Assembly: GCF_003265705.1 (NCBI RefSeq) | Contig: NW_020312787.1 | Span: forward strand, 9,130,311-9,194,310 | Source: Callorhinus ursinus | Taxonomy: Eukaryota > Chordata > Mammalia > Carnivora > Otariidae | DNA length: 64,000 nucleotides | Direction: 5' to 3' | Shown: one piece after another, positions 34,335-45,938 of the stretch | Layout: the number at the start of each line of letters is the position of its first letter | How positions within the stretch are numbered: the stretch's first letter is position 1 | Notes under the pieces: model-generated | What the model saw: the letters and a program-made list of their open reading frames with translations, nothing else | Database searches by the model: none | Told to the model about the DNA's origin: nothing | Made by a program: the position numbers and the translations under genes

Positions 34335-34735
34335 CAAGCTTAGTATATAAGGTCAGAAGGAGTCTTAGAGGTCACCCAATCCAACTCTCTTATTTTGTAA
34401 AGAAGAAATTGAGAACCGGGCGCCTGGGTGGCTCAATTGGTTAAGTGACTGCCTTCGGCTCAGGTCTTGATCCTGGAGTCCCATGATCCTGGAATCCCAG
34501 GATCAAGTCCTGAATCAGGCTCCCTGCTCAGCAGGGAGTCTGCTTCTCCCTCTGACCCTCCCCCTCTCTCGTGCTCTCTCTCTCTCAAATAAGTAAATAA
34601 AATCTTAAAAAAAAAAAAAAGAAATTGAGGACCAAGAAGATTAAATTACCAGGTCAAGTTTAAATACAGTTTGTAGTGGAACCAGGCCTGAGTTCCCATT
34701 CACCAGTACAATATTCTTTCCATCATCAACTTTGA
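34335..34735 (-). repeat. MIR-like repeat split by a Can-SINE
   Basis: GGAGTCTTAGAGGTCACCCAATCCAACTC and TTATTTTGTAAAGAAGAAATTGAG before the SINE continue with GAGGACCAAGAAGATTAAATTACC, AGTGGAACCAGGCCTGAGTTC and CCAGTACAATATTCTTTCC after it. This is a MIR-type layout read on the minus strand. Confidence 0.65.
34417..34619 (+). mobile_element. Can-SINE, plus strand
   Basis: CGGGCGCCTGGGTGGCTCAATTGG head. The body carries a short internal repeat (GATCCTGGAGTCCCATGATCCTGGAATCCCAGGATC), then a CT-rich tract and A14 tail. AGAAATTGARGAC-type duplication (13 bp, one difference) at 34404-34416 and 34620-34632. Confidence 0.93.
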
Positions 34736-35079
34736 TTTACATATCCCTGAGGGGGAAGACTGTCTCCTTGATAGGTCTACATGGAGAATTATTTAAGGAA
34801 TCAACTGTATACCATCTGAAACTGAACTCCCACTGCATACTCTCTGGAATGGAATGGCCTCTTTTATACAGGATGGCTGATCACCAAACCCATCCTTGGA
34901 AACTATCAGCAAAGACAAAGAGCAGCAAAGAAAAACATCAATAGCCTAGAAGCTCATCATCCCTCCTGGACAAGCACAAAAGAGAGTCCCACAAATAAGG
35001 AGTCCCCCCAACCCCTAGAGACCAGGAAGGAATTTTACTCTGTATCTTCCCTCTAGCTGTATTCCAGCATTCTGGGAAC

Positions 35080-35267
35080 CTAAAAATATTAAATATTTAT
35101 TGAGTAATTATTACATGCCAGGAACTATGCTAGATGCTTGGGATAGTGAACAAGAGACACAATCCCAATCTTCACGGAGTTGTCATCTGTGAGAAAATAA
35201 TTACAGGTAATTACAATACAGTATGTTAAGAGTTAAGAGTATGTCCATAATACCCTGAGAGCACAAG
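35080..35267 (-). repeat. L2 LINE 3' end, minus strand
   Basis: TATTTATTGAGTAATTATTACATGCCAGGAACTATGCTAGATGCTTGGGATAGTGAACAAGAGAC is a clear reverse copy of the L2 3' end. It probably continues beyond the nested L1 at 35518. Confidence 0.85.
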
Positions 35268-35283
35268 AGGGAAATCATCTCTT

Positions 35284-35501
35284 TTTTTTTCAGATTTTAT
35301 TTAAATTTTTTTATTGTTATGTTAATCTCCATACATTACATCATTAGTTTCTGATGTAGTGTTCCATGATTCATTGTTTGTGCATAACACCCAGTGCTCC
35401 ACGCAGAATGTGCCCTCTTTAATACCCATCACCAGGCTAACCCATCCCCCCACCCTCCTCCCCTCTAGAACCCTCAGTTTGTTTTTCAGAGTCCATCATC
35501 G
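35284..35501 (-). mobile_element. Young carnivore L1 3' UTR fragment, minus strand, nested in L2
   Basis: Begins with a T-run and TTTTTATTGTTATGTTAATC, then CATTACATCATTAGTTTCTGATGTAG, CAGTGCTCCACGCAGAATG and CTCTAGAACCCTCAGTTTG. This is the reverse of a recent carnivore L1 3' UTR, also seen at 51138. A 16-bp target-site duplication AGGGARATCATCTCTT flanks it (35268-35283 and 35502-35517). Confidence 0.93.
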
Positions 35502-35599
35502 AGGGAGATCATCTCTTACTGGGCAGGGAGAAAGCGTAGGAAGGTGGTGGGGAGGGGTGGGGAGAGTAAGCATTCAAAATAACCAGACAGTGGAGAATT

Positions 35600-36369
35600 A
35601 AGTTAATTGTTTACTCAATTTACTCAACTGAGGAAGTATCAAAATAAAACAACTGTTTTGGATCTTACACAGTTCACTTTGAGGCTTTGGTAAATGCTTC
35701 TATAAACCTCATAATCACATTGTAATTTATCTGTTTTGTAAAGTCAGCTTTTTATATAGTAGATTTACTTTTAAAAGACTTTCACTATACTTGTAAAAGA
35801 CTACTGTATCACCTCCCCCCACTCCCACTCCCTAAATCAATTCTGTCAAAAGAATTTTTTATTGTATTTGTTTTGGTACTTAAAAACCCAATATGTAACT
35901 TAAACGACATGGTTTACATTTTTTCCACGACTGTCATGCCATATTTTGTCACACCCACTAATCAGATATTTTCCACTCATCTCTCTGTTGTATATGAAGC
36001 TGGCAGAAGACAATATTCTAAATTGCTTTCCAACCACAGCACCTCAAGAGACTTAAAAACACATTAACCTCAGGCAAGATAGCATGCTTTCATTTTGCAG
36101 GAAAATAAAACACTAATTATTGTCCCAAAACCTTCCTTAAGGGTCAAAAATAAATCCATAAATGCAATAAAATTGAGAGAAAACTTAACCTAGACCTTAA
36201 AGGAATAAACTCTTGATCTTGGAGTAAACATTGGAAAAAGTCACTCTAATTTAACTTCTTCTGTGCCATAGTACCAAAACAAAGGGGGTTAATTAAGGAC
36301 ACAGTAATCTTTTGTCTGGGTTTTTTCTCATTCTCGCAGGTATAAGTGTAAATTACTTGTCTAGCTTAA
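35600..36369. other. Unique-looking DNA
   Basis: No gene or repeat recognised. The frame 35873-36067 is open only by chance as far as I can tell. Confidence 0.4.
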
Positions 36370-37260
36370 GATACTTGTTCACGTTTCAGGTCAATGCATA
36401 TCCGCTTAGAAGAAGGCAAGCACTGTGAACAGTGCTCTTAATTAATAATATCTTCACTGCGTTGTTATGTATTCTGGTAAATTGAAATCAACAGCAAAAA
36501 TGCCTCATTTATTTCAGTAGGACTAAAGAAAATTTTAAAATTTATGTAGTACAAACAATATGTGTGAGCCACCTGTTTGCTTTTTAACTAAATGGATTGG
36601 TATGGAATGACAGCTGCTGCAAAACCAACAACACTTCCAATACTATATATTACTTTGCCAAGAAGATGAAATTTTGGTATCATTTACTTTATTACCATGG
36701 GACGTGTTAATGGAGATTCCTACAGAAGAGCACTGTAATGAATATTTCTAGCCACTAAGTGTCACTCTTGAGTTAAATATTTTAAAACTGCACTGGGCGG
36801 GGAGGGGGGGGCGCATCACTGTAGAGTCTTTTAAATGGGGTCAATCAGAAACAAACAAAAAGACTAGATTATATAACGCATTCAAAGCAAAGCGCAGGCA
36901 CTATACCAGTGGAAACTGCATAAAGAGGAATTCCTAGAGATAGAGGTGTTGCTCTCAGTGGAATGCCAAGTGATCAAATCAGACATTTTGCAAGCTTAAA
37001 TAAGGTTTGAGCTGCACTAAGCCTTGTAATCTGTTTTTACCAATATAAATGCCAAAACTGAATTGCCACTATAAAGTCTGCCAAGTTTCTTTGTATTGTA
37101 TGTCAGTATGCTGTTTTCCTTGATAGTGCCATCAATAAACATGTCTGGGGATCAACCGCTTGTGATCAGATATGCTACTTTCATTGTTTCAAGCTGAGCT
37201 GATACCGTATGAAAAGCCAATGCCAGAGAGGTTCCATTCAGGTTTGAGCATGTGAGGGAA
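36370..37260. other. Repeat-free stretch, candidate conserved non-coding DNA
   Basis: About 0.9 kb with no recognisable transposon, balanced composition and several homeodomain-type TAAT sites and CAGCTG-like motifs (e.g. GACAGCTGCTGC near 36610). No open frame of note. Conservation is a guess from texture only. Confidence 0.3.
36795..36811 (+). other. Short G-rich tract (possible G-quadruplex)
   Basis: GGGCGGGGAGGGGGGGG offers four runs of three G with one-base loops. A computed or measured fold would be needed. Confidence 0.4.
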
Positions 37261-38292
37261 GAGATAGGGCATAGTTCCCGTTACCCTGCATACATAAGTC
37301 TAGGTTAATGTTGGAAATCCCCCAATGTTCATGAGTTATAGACCTCATTTCTAAGACATGCATAAATTTCAGACAATAGCATAATGCTCTGCCCCATGTA
37401 GGTGTTTTCTAAATAATTCAACAGATAAATACTCCAAGTTTAAAAGAACAAGATTTTCAGCCATACCACTCATCATATGTAAGAGTCTTGTTATCTCAAG
37501 ATAGCAATATTATTGTATATTTTTCTGGTCATGTCACCATACAGGATAAAAATATAAGTTGTTGCTGGAGTTTCTTTGCAATTAAAGGATCCCTTCAAAT
37601 GTTTTTCCTCAAAATAAAATATCTATACTCAGAGTTACTCAAATCTCTATCTTTTCTTGCAAGGCAGACTGCTTCCATTTTGAAAAAACAGTTTTTCTAG
37701 CTTCTACTAAGTTTTGGGGGGTTTGTTTGTTTCATTTGGTTTGGTTCTTGTTTTGTTTGTTCAATCTTGGGCATTTCATGCTAGGCAATCTTTCATACTT
37801 ATAACACAAGTCAGAAAAGTTAATGAGTACTTTAAAAGTTCAGAGCTGAGAAAAGTAAATTTGTAAGGGTAGGAGTGGGCAAGTAAAACTTTATAAAAAT
37901 AGTATGTTCTTTAAAAGTATACATTACTATATGGATAGAATTTCCTTAGACCTAAAAGTGGAGACAGGACATTCATATAGCTAGAATGGTGTGAGCAAAG
38001 ATGTTGAAACAGTATATTTTGGAGACAGTGAGCAAAGCAATTTGGACTGAGTAATGATTTCACATAAGAAAGTGGTAGTTGACTAGGATTAAAAGAATTT
38101 TTGGAACCAGACTGGAATGGAAAACATGAAGTCAATAAGTTTTAGTTCATACAAACTAAGAGACAATGGGAACCATTAAAACTTTTGAAAACATAAATGA
38201 AAATGATATGAAAAAAATGTATCCATAAGATTAATCAGACAAAGATGTGGAAAATTTAGAGGTGGCAAATGACAATTATACAATATTTTTTT
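37261..38292. other. Unassigned DNA
   Basis: No gene or repeat recognised. GTTTG-rich simple sequence occurs at about 37718-37762. Confidence 0.4.
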
Positions 38293-38309
38293 AAGAATGT
38301 ATATTGCAG

Positions 38310-38542
38310 GGGCGCCTGGGTGGCTCAGTTGGTTGAGCGGCTGCCTTAGGCTCGGGTCATGTCCCCAGGGTCCTGGGATGGAGCCCCGCATCCGGCTCCT
38401 TGCTCAGCAGAGAGCCTGCTTCTCCCTCTCCCTCTGCCTGCCTGCCATTCCCCCTGCTTGTGCTCTCTCTCTCACTCTCTCTGTGTGTCAAATAAATAAA
38501 TAAAAAGTCTTTAAAAATAGTTTAAAAAATAAAAAATAAAAA
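38310..38542 (+). mobile_element. Can-SINE, full-length, well preserved
   Basis: GGGCGCCTGGGTGGCTCAGTTGG head, complete body, CT-rich tract and a long A/T tail. A 17-bp target-site duplication AAGAATGTRTATTGCAG with one difference lies at 38293-38309 and 38543-38559. Low divergence suggests a comparatively recent insertion. Confidence 0.95.
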
Positions 38543-38696
38543 AAGAATGTGTATTGCAGATATATTTCAAGATTCTTAAAAATGTATAAACGTTCACATC
38601 CAATAAATTCTTCTGCTGAATAACCCACAAAAAATTTTTAAATAAAAAAATCCACAAAAGGAAAATCATAGGTACATCAAAATTACATCAACATTT

Positions 38697-38863
38697 GTGG
38701 CGGTTTTTAAGATTTTATTTATTCATTTGGAGAGAGAGAGAGCACGAGAGGGGGAGAGGAGCAGGGACAAGCAGACTCCCCACTGAGCAGGGAGCCTGAC
38801 ACGGGGCTCGACCATGACCAAGCCCAAGGCAGACACTTAAATGACTGAGCCATCCAGGCGCCC
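38697..38863 (-). mobile_element. Can-SINE, minus strand
   Basis: Minus strand: GGCGCCTGGATGGCTCAG head to an AATAAATAAAATC tail, with a short internal deletion in the body. CATCAACATTT is duplicated at 38686-38696 and 38864-38874. Confidence 0.93.
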
Positions 38864-39029
38864 CATCAACATTTCTAATAGGAAAAAAATACCTCAATAT
38901 CTAAAATTAGGGAAAGAATGACACATATTCTTGAAGAATTTTGTGTAGTAGACTAATAATTATGAAGACTATGTATATTACATAGAAAAACTGAAAAACT
39001 CATGGTATATATAATATCACTTAATCACA

Positions 39030-40640
39030 ATTTGGAGTGCAAAAAACATCCCCCAGAGTGCAATGTTTGCCTAAGACACCAGTAATCAGGAATTTGAGAA
39101 TACAGCCTTGACCTGAGGCTATAAAAGCTCTTCTTCCTTGTATACCCAGAGGGCCCCCCCGCCCCTGCCACTAAAGTTATTTTAGGAAAAGAGTCTAGGG
39201 GGTCTATCCCAAATCCGTACACTGGCTGTGATAGAGGGGCATTACTGCTCAGTAAAAGCTGGCCTTGGCAAGTGGCAACTGAAGCCAGAATCTAAAGCAA
39301 GGGCCTCTACAGGAACCATGGGTAATGGGGCAGCACCTGGAACTGCTGGTAGTAATTATTCTAGAATGTCAATTCCATTGTAGTCAAGGAAGAAAACTCC
39401 CAATCAAGTTGAACAGGGCCCGCTGGATTACAATTCTTTTCATTCCCTCCCTCATCCACTCTCACACAGTGCTACAGGTGAAGACGGAACAGGTTCTGGT
39501 GACAATCAACTCACAGGCTTGAATCAAGAGGGGTTTTTGCGTTTATGGAACAGTGGCCTTCATGGAGCACATCGGGCTAGGCAGCTCCAGAATGGAGAAC
39601 AGTGTGACCCAGATAGGATATAGATATTAAAGGGTTTTCTATTTCTCCAATCACCACCTTCAGCTGTACTAGCTCAAGTCTCCCTTTCTCATCCCTTACA
39701 AACATTTCAGAAAAAGTACAGAACTCTCTGGGTCACTTTTCAGGTATAAAATAGTCCAATCTGATACGAGACTTCCCACGTCGAGCTCATTTCATCCTTT
39801 CTGCAGTGCCGTCTGGGCCTTAAAGACTTAGAGTGACAAAGTAAACAGCGTGATCTTTCACTCCTCCTCCCCAGCAAGCCTCGTTTTAGAGCTCCTTTCT
39901 CCTGGCTTGTGGCAAGGAGGGAAGAGTTGGAATGAGACAAGTGGCTCCTTCTTATCTGATCCCTGTCATTATCCTTTCTTGGCCAAAGCTGGGTATTGAG
40001 GAGTTCTGTGTGGCAGGTATCCAAATGTTGGCTCTTTCATTAAGCAAATGTGGTTCCATGAAACAAAAAAATCTGCCTCCAGCTTGTCCTCTGCCAATGC
40101 CCCTTCAGTTTGCACCCCTGGAGGTCCCTTCATGTTACATCTTCTTTCTGCCAGGATATACTTGCCTGGAGGCAAGTTGTCTTGAGTGGCTTCTGTCAAG
40201 ATGGCTGAGGCCCAGCTACCTTCCCAGCTGACTCCAAAAACTAACACATCCTTGATAGGCCTAACATGGGAGTGCAAGCTGTCCACATGGCCCCTCCTCC
40301 ATTGCACATTCTCCATTCTCTATTCTCCTGTTCAAAAGGCACTGGATTCTCAACAGATACAGGATCTAGCTGTTATATTTCATGCTATTGTAGCTACTTG
40401 ATGCCTCCTTGTCCCCAACTTTGAGTCCTAGTCAACAGAAGTTCAACTCAGTATCCCGTTATTAAGAAAACCTGTAAGAAGTCTCTGAACTTAGAAACAC
40501 AGATTTCAAGAAAGCAAAATGCTGCCTACATTCAGAAATTTTTTCCTGAAGTTCAAAAGCTCTCCCTACAGGACAAGAGTGAAACACAGAAATGGAGTCT
40601 GAGTCTCCTTTCTGAATGTTAGAATGGTGCCCCTCTAGTT
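39030..40640. other. G+C-richer block without recognised repeats
   Basis: About 1.6 kb with clearly higher G+C than its surroundings and longer chance frames on both strands (39932-40231 plus, 99 codons; 39969-40316 minus, 115 codons). None shows a protein family I know. A plus-strand frame starting at ATG 39318 has a stop after 21 codons. The block could be an eroded transposon interior, an old pseudogene or single-copy regulatory or lncRNA DNA. I assign no function. Confidence 0.35.
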
Positions 40641-41333
40641 GTGCTCCACAGACAGAGAGTCATTTCTTAATAAGCCCTACTGCCAAATATTTTCATTCCT
40701 AGGGCACAGCTCTGGATTCACACATACAACCAAAAGAGTTAGAATCAGTTGCGGAATCCACTGCCTCAAAGACTCAGAACTACTATCACCACTTCCACCA
40801 TCTACCCATGCCCCCACTTCTGTCTCACTCTGTCTACACGTCCCATTTCCTTCTGTAAACTGCCCTGTCAGAGACTCCTTGACCAGTCCCCAAAAGATTT
40901 CCCTAACTTCAAACCACAGGGAATGAGGGTGGGATCTTTTTTTCTTATCTCCTCCTTGAAACATCACGATAGGTCTTCAATGACATAACAAATGTGATCC
41001 AAGTGCAAGACAATTTCTTAAATAAAACAGAATTCCTTTGGTCACCTCCCACCCCAAACTCAGAAATAGCTACTTTTTAAAATGGCACTTCTTTGGTTTT
41101 GTTTTATATTGTTTTATCTTACTACATAACCATAAGATCTTCTTCTAGTCAAAGTAAAAATTATCTGTCTCTCCAGTTTCCTTATAGAAGTAATAAATCC
41201 CTAAGCCATATATCTGAATTCACCCCAATGAAAATAATTTCACACACAAAAAAATACTTTCCTTTTGAAAAAGTTGTCACCATAACCAATTACAACTCAT
41301 GATTTGCCCCATAAGCCATATAGAGACCAAGCT
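40641..41333. other. Unassigned DNA
   Basis: No repeat recognised. Overlapping opposite-strand frames at 40639-40926 and 40677-40967 mirror each other and have no known family signature. Confidence 0.35.
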
Positions 41334-41431
41334 GACTCTTAAAGACTCTTAAGTAAATTTAAAATTCTCTTAAGTAAATTTAAAATTTAAAATTTAAAAT
41401 TCTCTTAAAGACTCTTCAGTAAATTTAAAAC
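41334..41431. repeat. Imperfect local tandem duplications
   Basis: Units of GACTCTTAAGTAAATTTAAAATTCTCTT and sub-units of AATTTAAA recur three to four times with differing lengths. This looks like serial slippage or duplication in single-copy DNA. Confidence 0.85.
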
Positions 41432-43060
41432 CTGCCATTTTCCCTTTTCCCCTCACCCCTAATTCCAATTAAATGAAAGACCAGAAAGCTATATTTATGA
41501 AATGTTTAGAACTCCTCAACTAGAAAATACAGCAGAAAATCAAGTGTTGTTATAAAGCTTAATAGTATGCATTTACTATGAAATTGTGTTAATGGGGTCA
41601 GCTTTCGTTTCCCAGGGTTGAATACAATGGAATTTGAGGAATATGGAGGTTTATGGGAAGAAAAATATTAAAAATATGGTCTCAAATAAAATAGGAAAAA
41701 GAAACAAAAACATTTTTAGTAAGCATTGCAGTACTATTTGGATAAAATCCTGAGCCCAATTGAGCTTCCATAAGACCATTACCACAGACTAATAGCATCC
41801 ATCATTAGATTCTAACTTTAACAGCACAGCCTCATTGAACATATGTGCTGTCTGCATGGGAGGTCTGAGGGCTAAAGCTAGAGCATGCAGCAAAAAAAAT
41901 GTGCGAAAAGCAGTGCACTTCTGAAAGATTTTACTGAATGTTAACATCCATTAAAAACTTTCTTTGTGTTGCACGCAACTCATAACCTTTATCCATCTCT
42001 CCCCTCCCTCATTCTGTAGAATCTGTATATAAACAATTAAGATAACTAAATAATTCTCAGGTTACTCACTAAAAATAAACCTAAATACAATTCTTTAGTG
42101 AGATGTAGTCTAAGTACTTATGAGCCCCTGAGGCTTCTCACAAGAATCTAAAAAATTAGAGAAATAAGATCTTCCTGTGAGTGTAAAACTCTGAATGCCT
42201 AATACACAACAGTAGAGATGCAAAGTCACCTTAAAAGACAAATGAAAAGACTTGCATGTCATTTGATTAATTATATAATGATGCTTTATTAAATATGTCA
42301 ATCAAAAGGGGAACTGGCCCGTCAAATACACATAGATAAAGAAGCCTCAGAAAGCTGCACTTGGGCAGCACTCGTTCGAGCACTTGTACATGGGAAAATT
42401 TGTTTGGGCCAAAATAAAGCCCACTGAAAAGATTATTAAATTAATCTAATTCTCTTTGTCTTAATTAATGCTCAAAAAACAGTACTATGGCTTTATTTCC
42501 CAGGTACATATGCCTACAAGGAAAAGATGGGCCAGTCACATAAATTTGAATATTCTGGTTCTAATGGCAATTATATTTATTTTTATAAATCAATAATACT
42601 GGCTTCCCATGTAACCTAACTACAGGTATCCTGAGCTAACCAGGCTGACTGGAGTTTCTCACTCCCTGTTCCAGTTAAAGTTCTCAGCATAAATTAACAA
42701 ATATACTTTATGACAAATAACAAATATGACTTTATAACAAATATGCTTCATTATTATGAGTCACCCATGACATATGGATTGAATTTAATGTCAAAATTAA
42801 GTTTCTAAGTCAGCTGAGCTAAGGGCTCGATCCCAAGATAATAAATGTCAATTTGTGAGACTTTGAGTAATAGTTTGCCATCCTTCCCATATAACAGAGA
42901 TCAGCTACGTTATCATCCTTAGGAATGACTTACTGGAACTCACCCCATATATCTAAGGTTTTGAAATATAGATATTTCCAATAGGCCTTTATACCACTAT
43001 TTCTCTACCCCTGCCCTTGGTCGACTTCACAACATTCTTTCCTTGAAGGCCAGATGCAAA
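41432..43060. other. Mostly unique DNA
   Basis: No gene or repeat family recognised in about 1.6 kb. Confidence 0.4.
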
Positions 43061-43076
43061 CTTAGAACAATTCTTT

Positions 43077-43254
43077 TTTTTTTTTTAAGATTTTATTTAT
43101 TTATTCATGAAAGACAGAGAAAGAGAGAGAGAGGCAGAGGGAGAAGCAGCCTCCCAAGGAGCAGGGAGCCCGATGTGGGACTCGATCCCAAGACCCTGGG
43201 ATCATGACCTGAGCCGAAGGCAGACGCTTAACCATCTGAGCCACCCAGGCGCCC
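43077..43254 (-). mobile_element. Can-SINE, minus strand
   Basis: Minus strand: GGGCGCCTGGGTGGCTCAG head, body, short GA/CT tract and AATAAATAAATAAAATC tail. A short flanking repeat (ATTCTT) is possible. Confidence 0.93.
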
Positions 43255-43304
43255 ATTCTTAACATGATCTTCTAAGCAGCCAGTCAATTAAAATTGGCAT
43301 GAGG

Positions 43305-43479
43305 GGCTCCTGGGTGGCTCATTCAGTTCAGTGTACGACTCTTGATTTCGGCTCAGGTCATGATCTCAGGGTCCTGAGATCAAACCCCATGGCAGAGCCT
43401 GCTTGAGATTCTCTCTTTCTCTCCCTCTGTGCCTCCCTCCGTACCTCCCTCCACCCCGCTCTCTCTCTCTCTCTCAAAA

Positions 43480-43526
<47 letters not shown>

Positions 43527-43539
43527 AATTTAAAAAATA
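43305..43539 (+). mobile_element. Can-SINE with a long (AAAT)n tail
   Basis: GCTCCTGGGTGGCTCATTCAG head, TGTACGACTCTTG, CT-rich tract, then about twelve AAAT units (about 43478-43528), probably polymorphic. AAAYTGGCATGAGG is duplicated at 43291-43304 and 43540-43553. Confidence 0.94.
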
Positions 43540-43555
43540 AAACTGGCATGAGGTG

Positions 43556-44376
43556 AAACCTATTTTCCATCTTTGGTATAGACTTTAAGTTGTTTGGAAT
43601 TGATATTTCATATTATTTGCGCGTATCAAAAGTGTAATTTGTGTCAAATATATATGGCCATAGTGTATTGTGATAAAATTTCAGGGTAAAAAAAACTTTT
43701 CTTCAGAAAAATTGATAAAGAATTTTTTTTAAAAAGTTATGCTATTCCTTTTAGGCTTGAGATTAAACATTCAAAAGAGAAAATTAAATTTTGATCTTAA
43801 ATTATTTGAGTTTCCCAATAGTAAGAGTCATCTTCCCATTTTTCCTCAAACTTCGTAGGATTTGTCCCATAACTCTGCATCCTGTTCAATCCTCTGTATC
43901 CTAAGGAAGTTCACCCCAATGATACACAGTGGCTACTTCAGAGATTAAAGGCATATAGCCAGCAGGCAGAAAGCTTGGAACAAAAGAGAAGAGAGTGAGA
44001 AAACCTTAGCCAAGAGCCATGAGAAACAGTAATCATGATTTGTTAATTGTATCATAATTGCCCACAGAAAACGTGTATCATCCTACTACATGATAGGACA
44101 GAGTAATATCTTAACAGCAGTCTTAAAACATGAGAGAATTTTTCATACTTAGTAGGACCATTCCTTTGTCCACTTCTACTAAAAAACTAACAATAGGAAT
44201 TAGGTTTAAGCTGTCCACTGCCTGATGGAGGACTAAAAAGGAACACAAGGGAATTTTTCATTAACAAAGTTGCAAATCAGAGGTGAAAACAGGGTCCTCA
44301 GTAATGCTGCCAAAGGAAAGCATGAATGGAATGAAGACTAAGAAGTTGGGTGAGGAAGACCTGGTTGAAGCAAAGA
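43556..44376. other. Unassigned DNA
   Basis: No gene or repeat recognised. Confidence 0.4.
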
Positions 44377-44402
44377 GGATGTCCAGGGAGGAGCACCTGG
44401 TA

Positions 44403-44540
44403 GGGGTGCCTGGGTAGCTCAGTCAGTTAGGCATCCGACTCTTTATCTCAGCTTAGGTATTGATCTCAGGGTCATGAGTTCAAGTCCCGCTTTGGGTCCC
44501 ATGCTAGGCATGGAGCCTACCTTAAAAAAAAAAAAAAAAA
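44403..44540 (+). mobile_element. Short Can-SINE variant with 15 extra 5' bases
   Basis: GGGGTGCCTGGGTAGCTCAG head, body ending GGGTCCCATGCTAGGCATGGAGCCTACCTTAAA and A18 tail. GGATGTCCAGG is duplicated at 44377-44387 and 44541-44551. Between the left copy and the head lie 15 bases (44388-44402) that repeat part of the head (GAGCACCTGG). Confidence 0.92.
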
Positions 44541-44599
44541 GGATGTCCAGGCCTAGTGAGGTACAGGAGTCTTGGGGAAGCTTAAAAAGGATAAATATG

Positions 44600-45360
44600 T
44601 TCTAACTAAAGTCACGAATAAAGCTTTGCTACTATGTAAGTTGTATTGGAAATTCTTGCCAACTGAAATAAAAAATAAATAAATAAAAATTAGAAAGGAA
44701 GAGGTAAATGATTTTCAGGTGACATGGTGATATAACTGGAAAAAACAAGAAAAACAATGAAAAAACTACAACAATAAGATAATTCAATAAAGTAACAGAA
44801 TAGAAAATTAAATAAACCAATAGCTTTCTATACAAATTATAACCAATTAGAAAATAACAGAAAATTCCTAAACTGAAAAAGAAATGTGCAAACCTACATG
44901 TGGAAAGCTATAAAACTCTTATTAAATACATAAAAGTAGATGTGAACAACAGCAAGATAAATCATGCTCTTAAAATGATTAATTCTCCTAAAATTTAACA
45001 CAATCTCAAAAAAAAAAAACCAAATACCAAGAAGTTACTGGATCTACATATGTTGATTCTAAAGTTTAAATATAAAGAAGAGTAATGGGAGTGCGGGTGG
45101 CTAGCTCTATCAGATCTTAAAAACACTACAAAGCCTCTATAATTCACTGACATATAAACGGACCAATGGAACAGACCATAAAGTCTAGAAATAGAAACAG
45201 TAGGTTAGTTTATCATTCAAGTGACATCTTAAATGATTGGGAGAAAGAACTTTTTAAGAAATGATGCTGGGACAATTGGATAACCATTTGGAAGAAGATA
45301 AAATTGGATCAGTACAGAATAAACAAACTCCAAATGGTTCAGAAGTCTAAATATAAAAAT
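44600..45360 (+). mobile_element. Old L1 ORF2 region, part 1
   Basis: GTAACAGAATAGAAAATTAAATAAACCAATAGCTTTCTATAC, GTGGAAAGCTATAAAACTC, AATGATGCTGGGACAATTGGATAACC and AAACTCCAAATGGTTCAGAAG are degenerate L1 ORF2. Continues at 45940. Confidence 0.85.
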
Positions 45361-45838
45361 ATTACACAGCCATAAAAAAGGATGAGATAATGCCATTTGA
45401 GACAACATGGATGGACCTAGGGGATACGATGCCAAGTGAAATAAGTCAGACTGAGAATGACAAATACCATCTGATTTCACTCATAAATGGAATATTTAAA
45501 AAATGAGTAAACAAACAAAAAGCAGAATCAGAACTATAAATACAGCAAACAAACTGATGGTTGTTGAAAGGGAGAGTGGTGGGGTGATAGGCAAATGGGT
45601 GAAGGGGAGAGGGAGATACAAGGCCTCCAGTTACGGAATGCATAAGTCAAGGGAATAAAAAGCAGAGCATAAGGAATACAGTCAATGAAACTGTTATAAT
45701 GATATAATGGGACAGATGGTGGCTATACTTGTGGTGAACATAGCATAATGTATAAACTTGTCAAATCACTGATTTGGACACCTGAAACTAATGTAACATT
45801 GTGTGTCAACTATACTCAAATTAAAAAAAAAAAAAACA
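45361..45838 (+). mobile_element. L1 3' end nested in the old L1
   Basis: ACACAGCCATAAAAAAGGATGAG, GACAACATGGATGGACC, GTGAAATAAGTCAG lead into a 3' UTR with GGACAGATGGTGGCTATACTTGTGG, CTGAAACTAATGTAACATTG and an A-run ending near 45838. Confidence 0.9.
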
Positions 45839-45938
45839 ACCTGAGAGGCACCTGTCCATTGAGCATGCAACTCTTGATCTCGGGGTTGTGAGTTCAAGCC
45901 CTATGTTGGAGGTAGAGTGTACTCTAAAAGAAAATTGA
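45839..45938 (+). mobile_element. Degenerate short Can-SINE
   Basis: GAGAGGCACCTGTCCATTGAGCATGCAACTC, TTGATCTCGGGGTTGTGAGTTCAAGCCC and GGTAGAGTGTACTCTAAAAG keep the SINE order, but the head has lost its TGGCTCAG. It directly follows the nested L1 tail. Confidence 0.75.

Noticed and set aside
39969..40316. A 115-codon minus-strand frame as a protein-coding exon
   Set aside because: It overlaps an open plus-strand frame, shows no family motif I know, and I could not see a convincing exon boundary. It is reported only as part of an unassigned block.
40639..40967. Paired opposite-strand frames of about 95 codons
   Set aside because: Mirror frames like this arise by chance in G+C-richer DNA, and no domain is recognisable.
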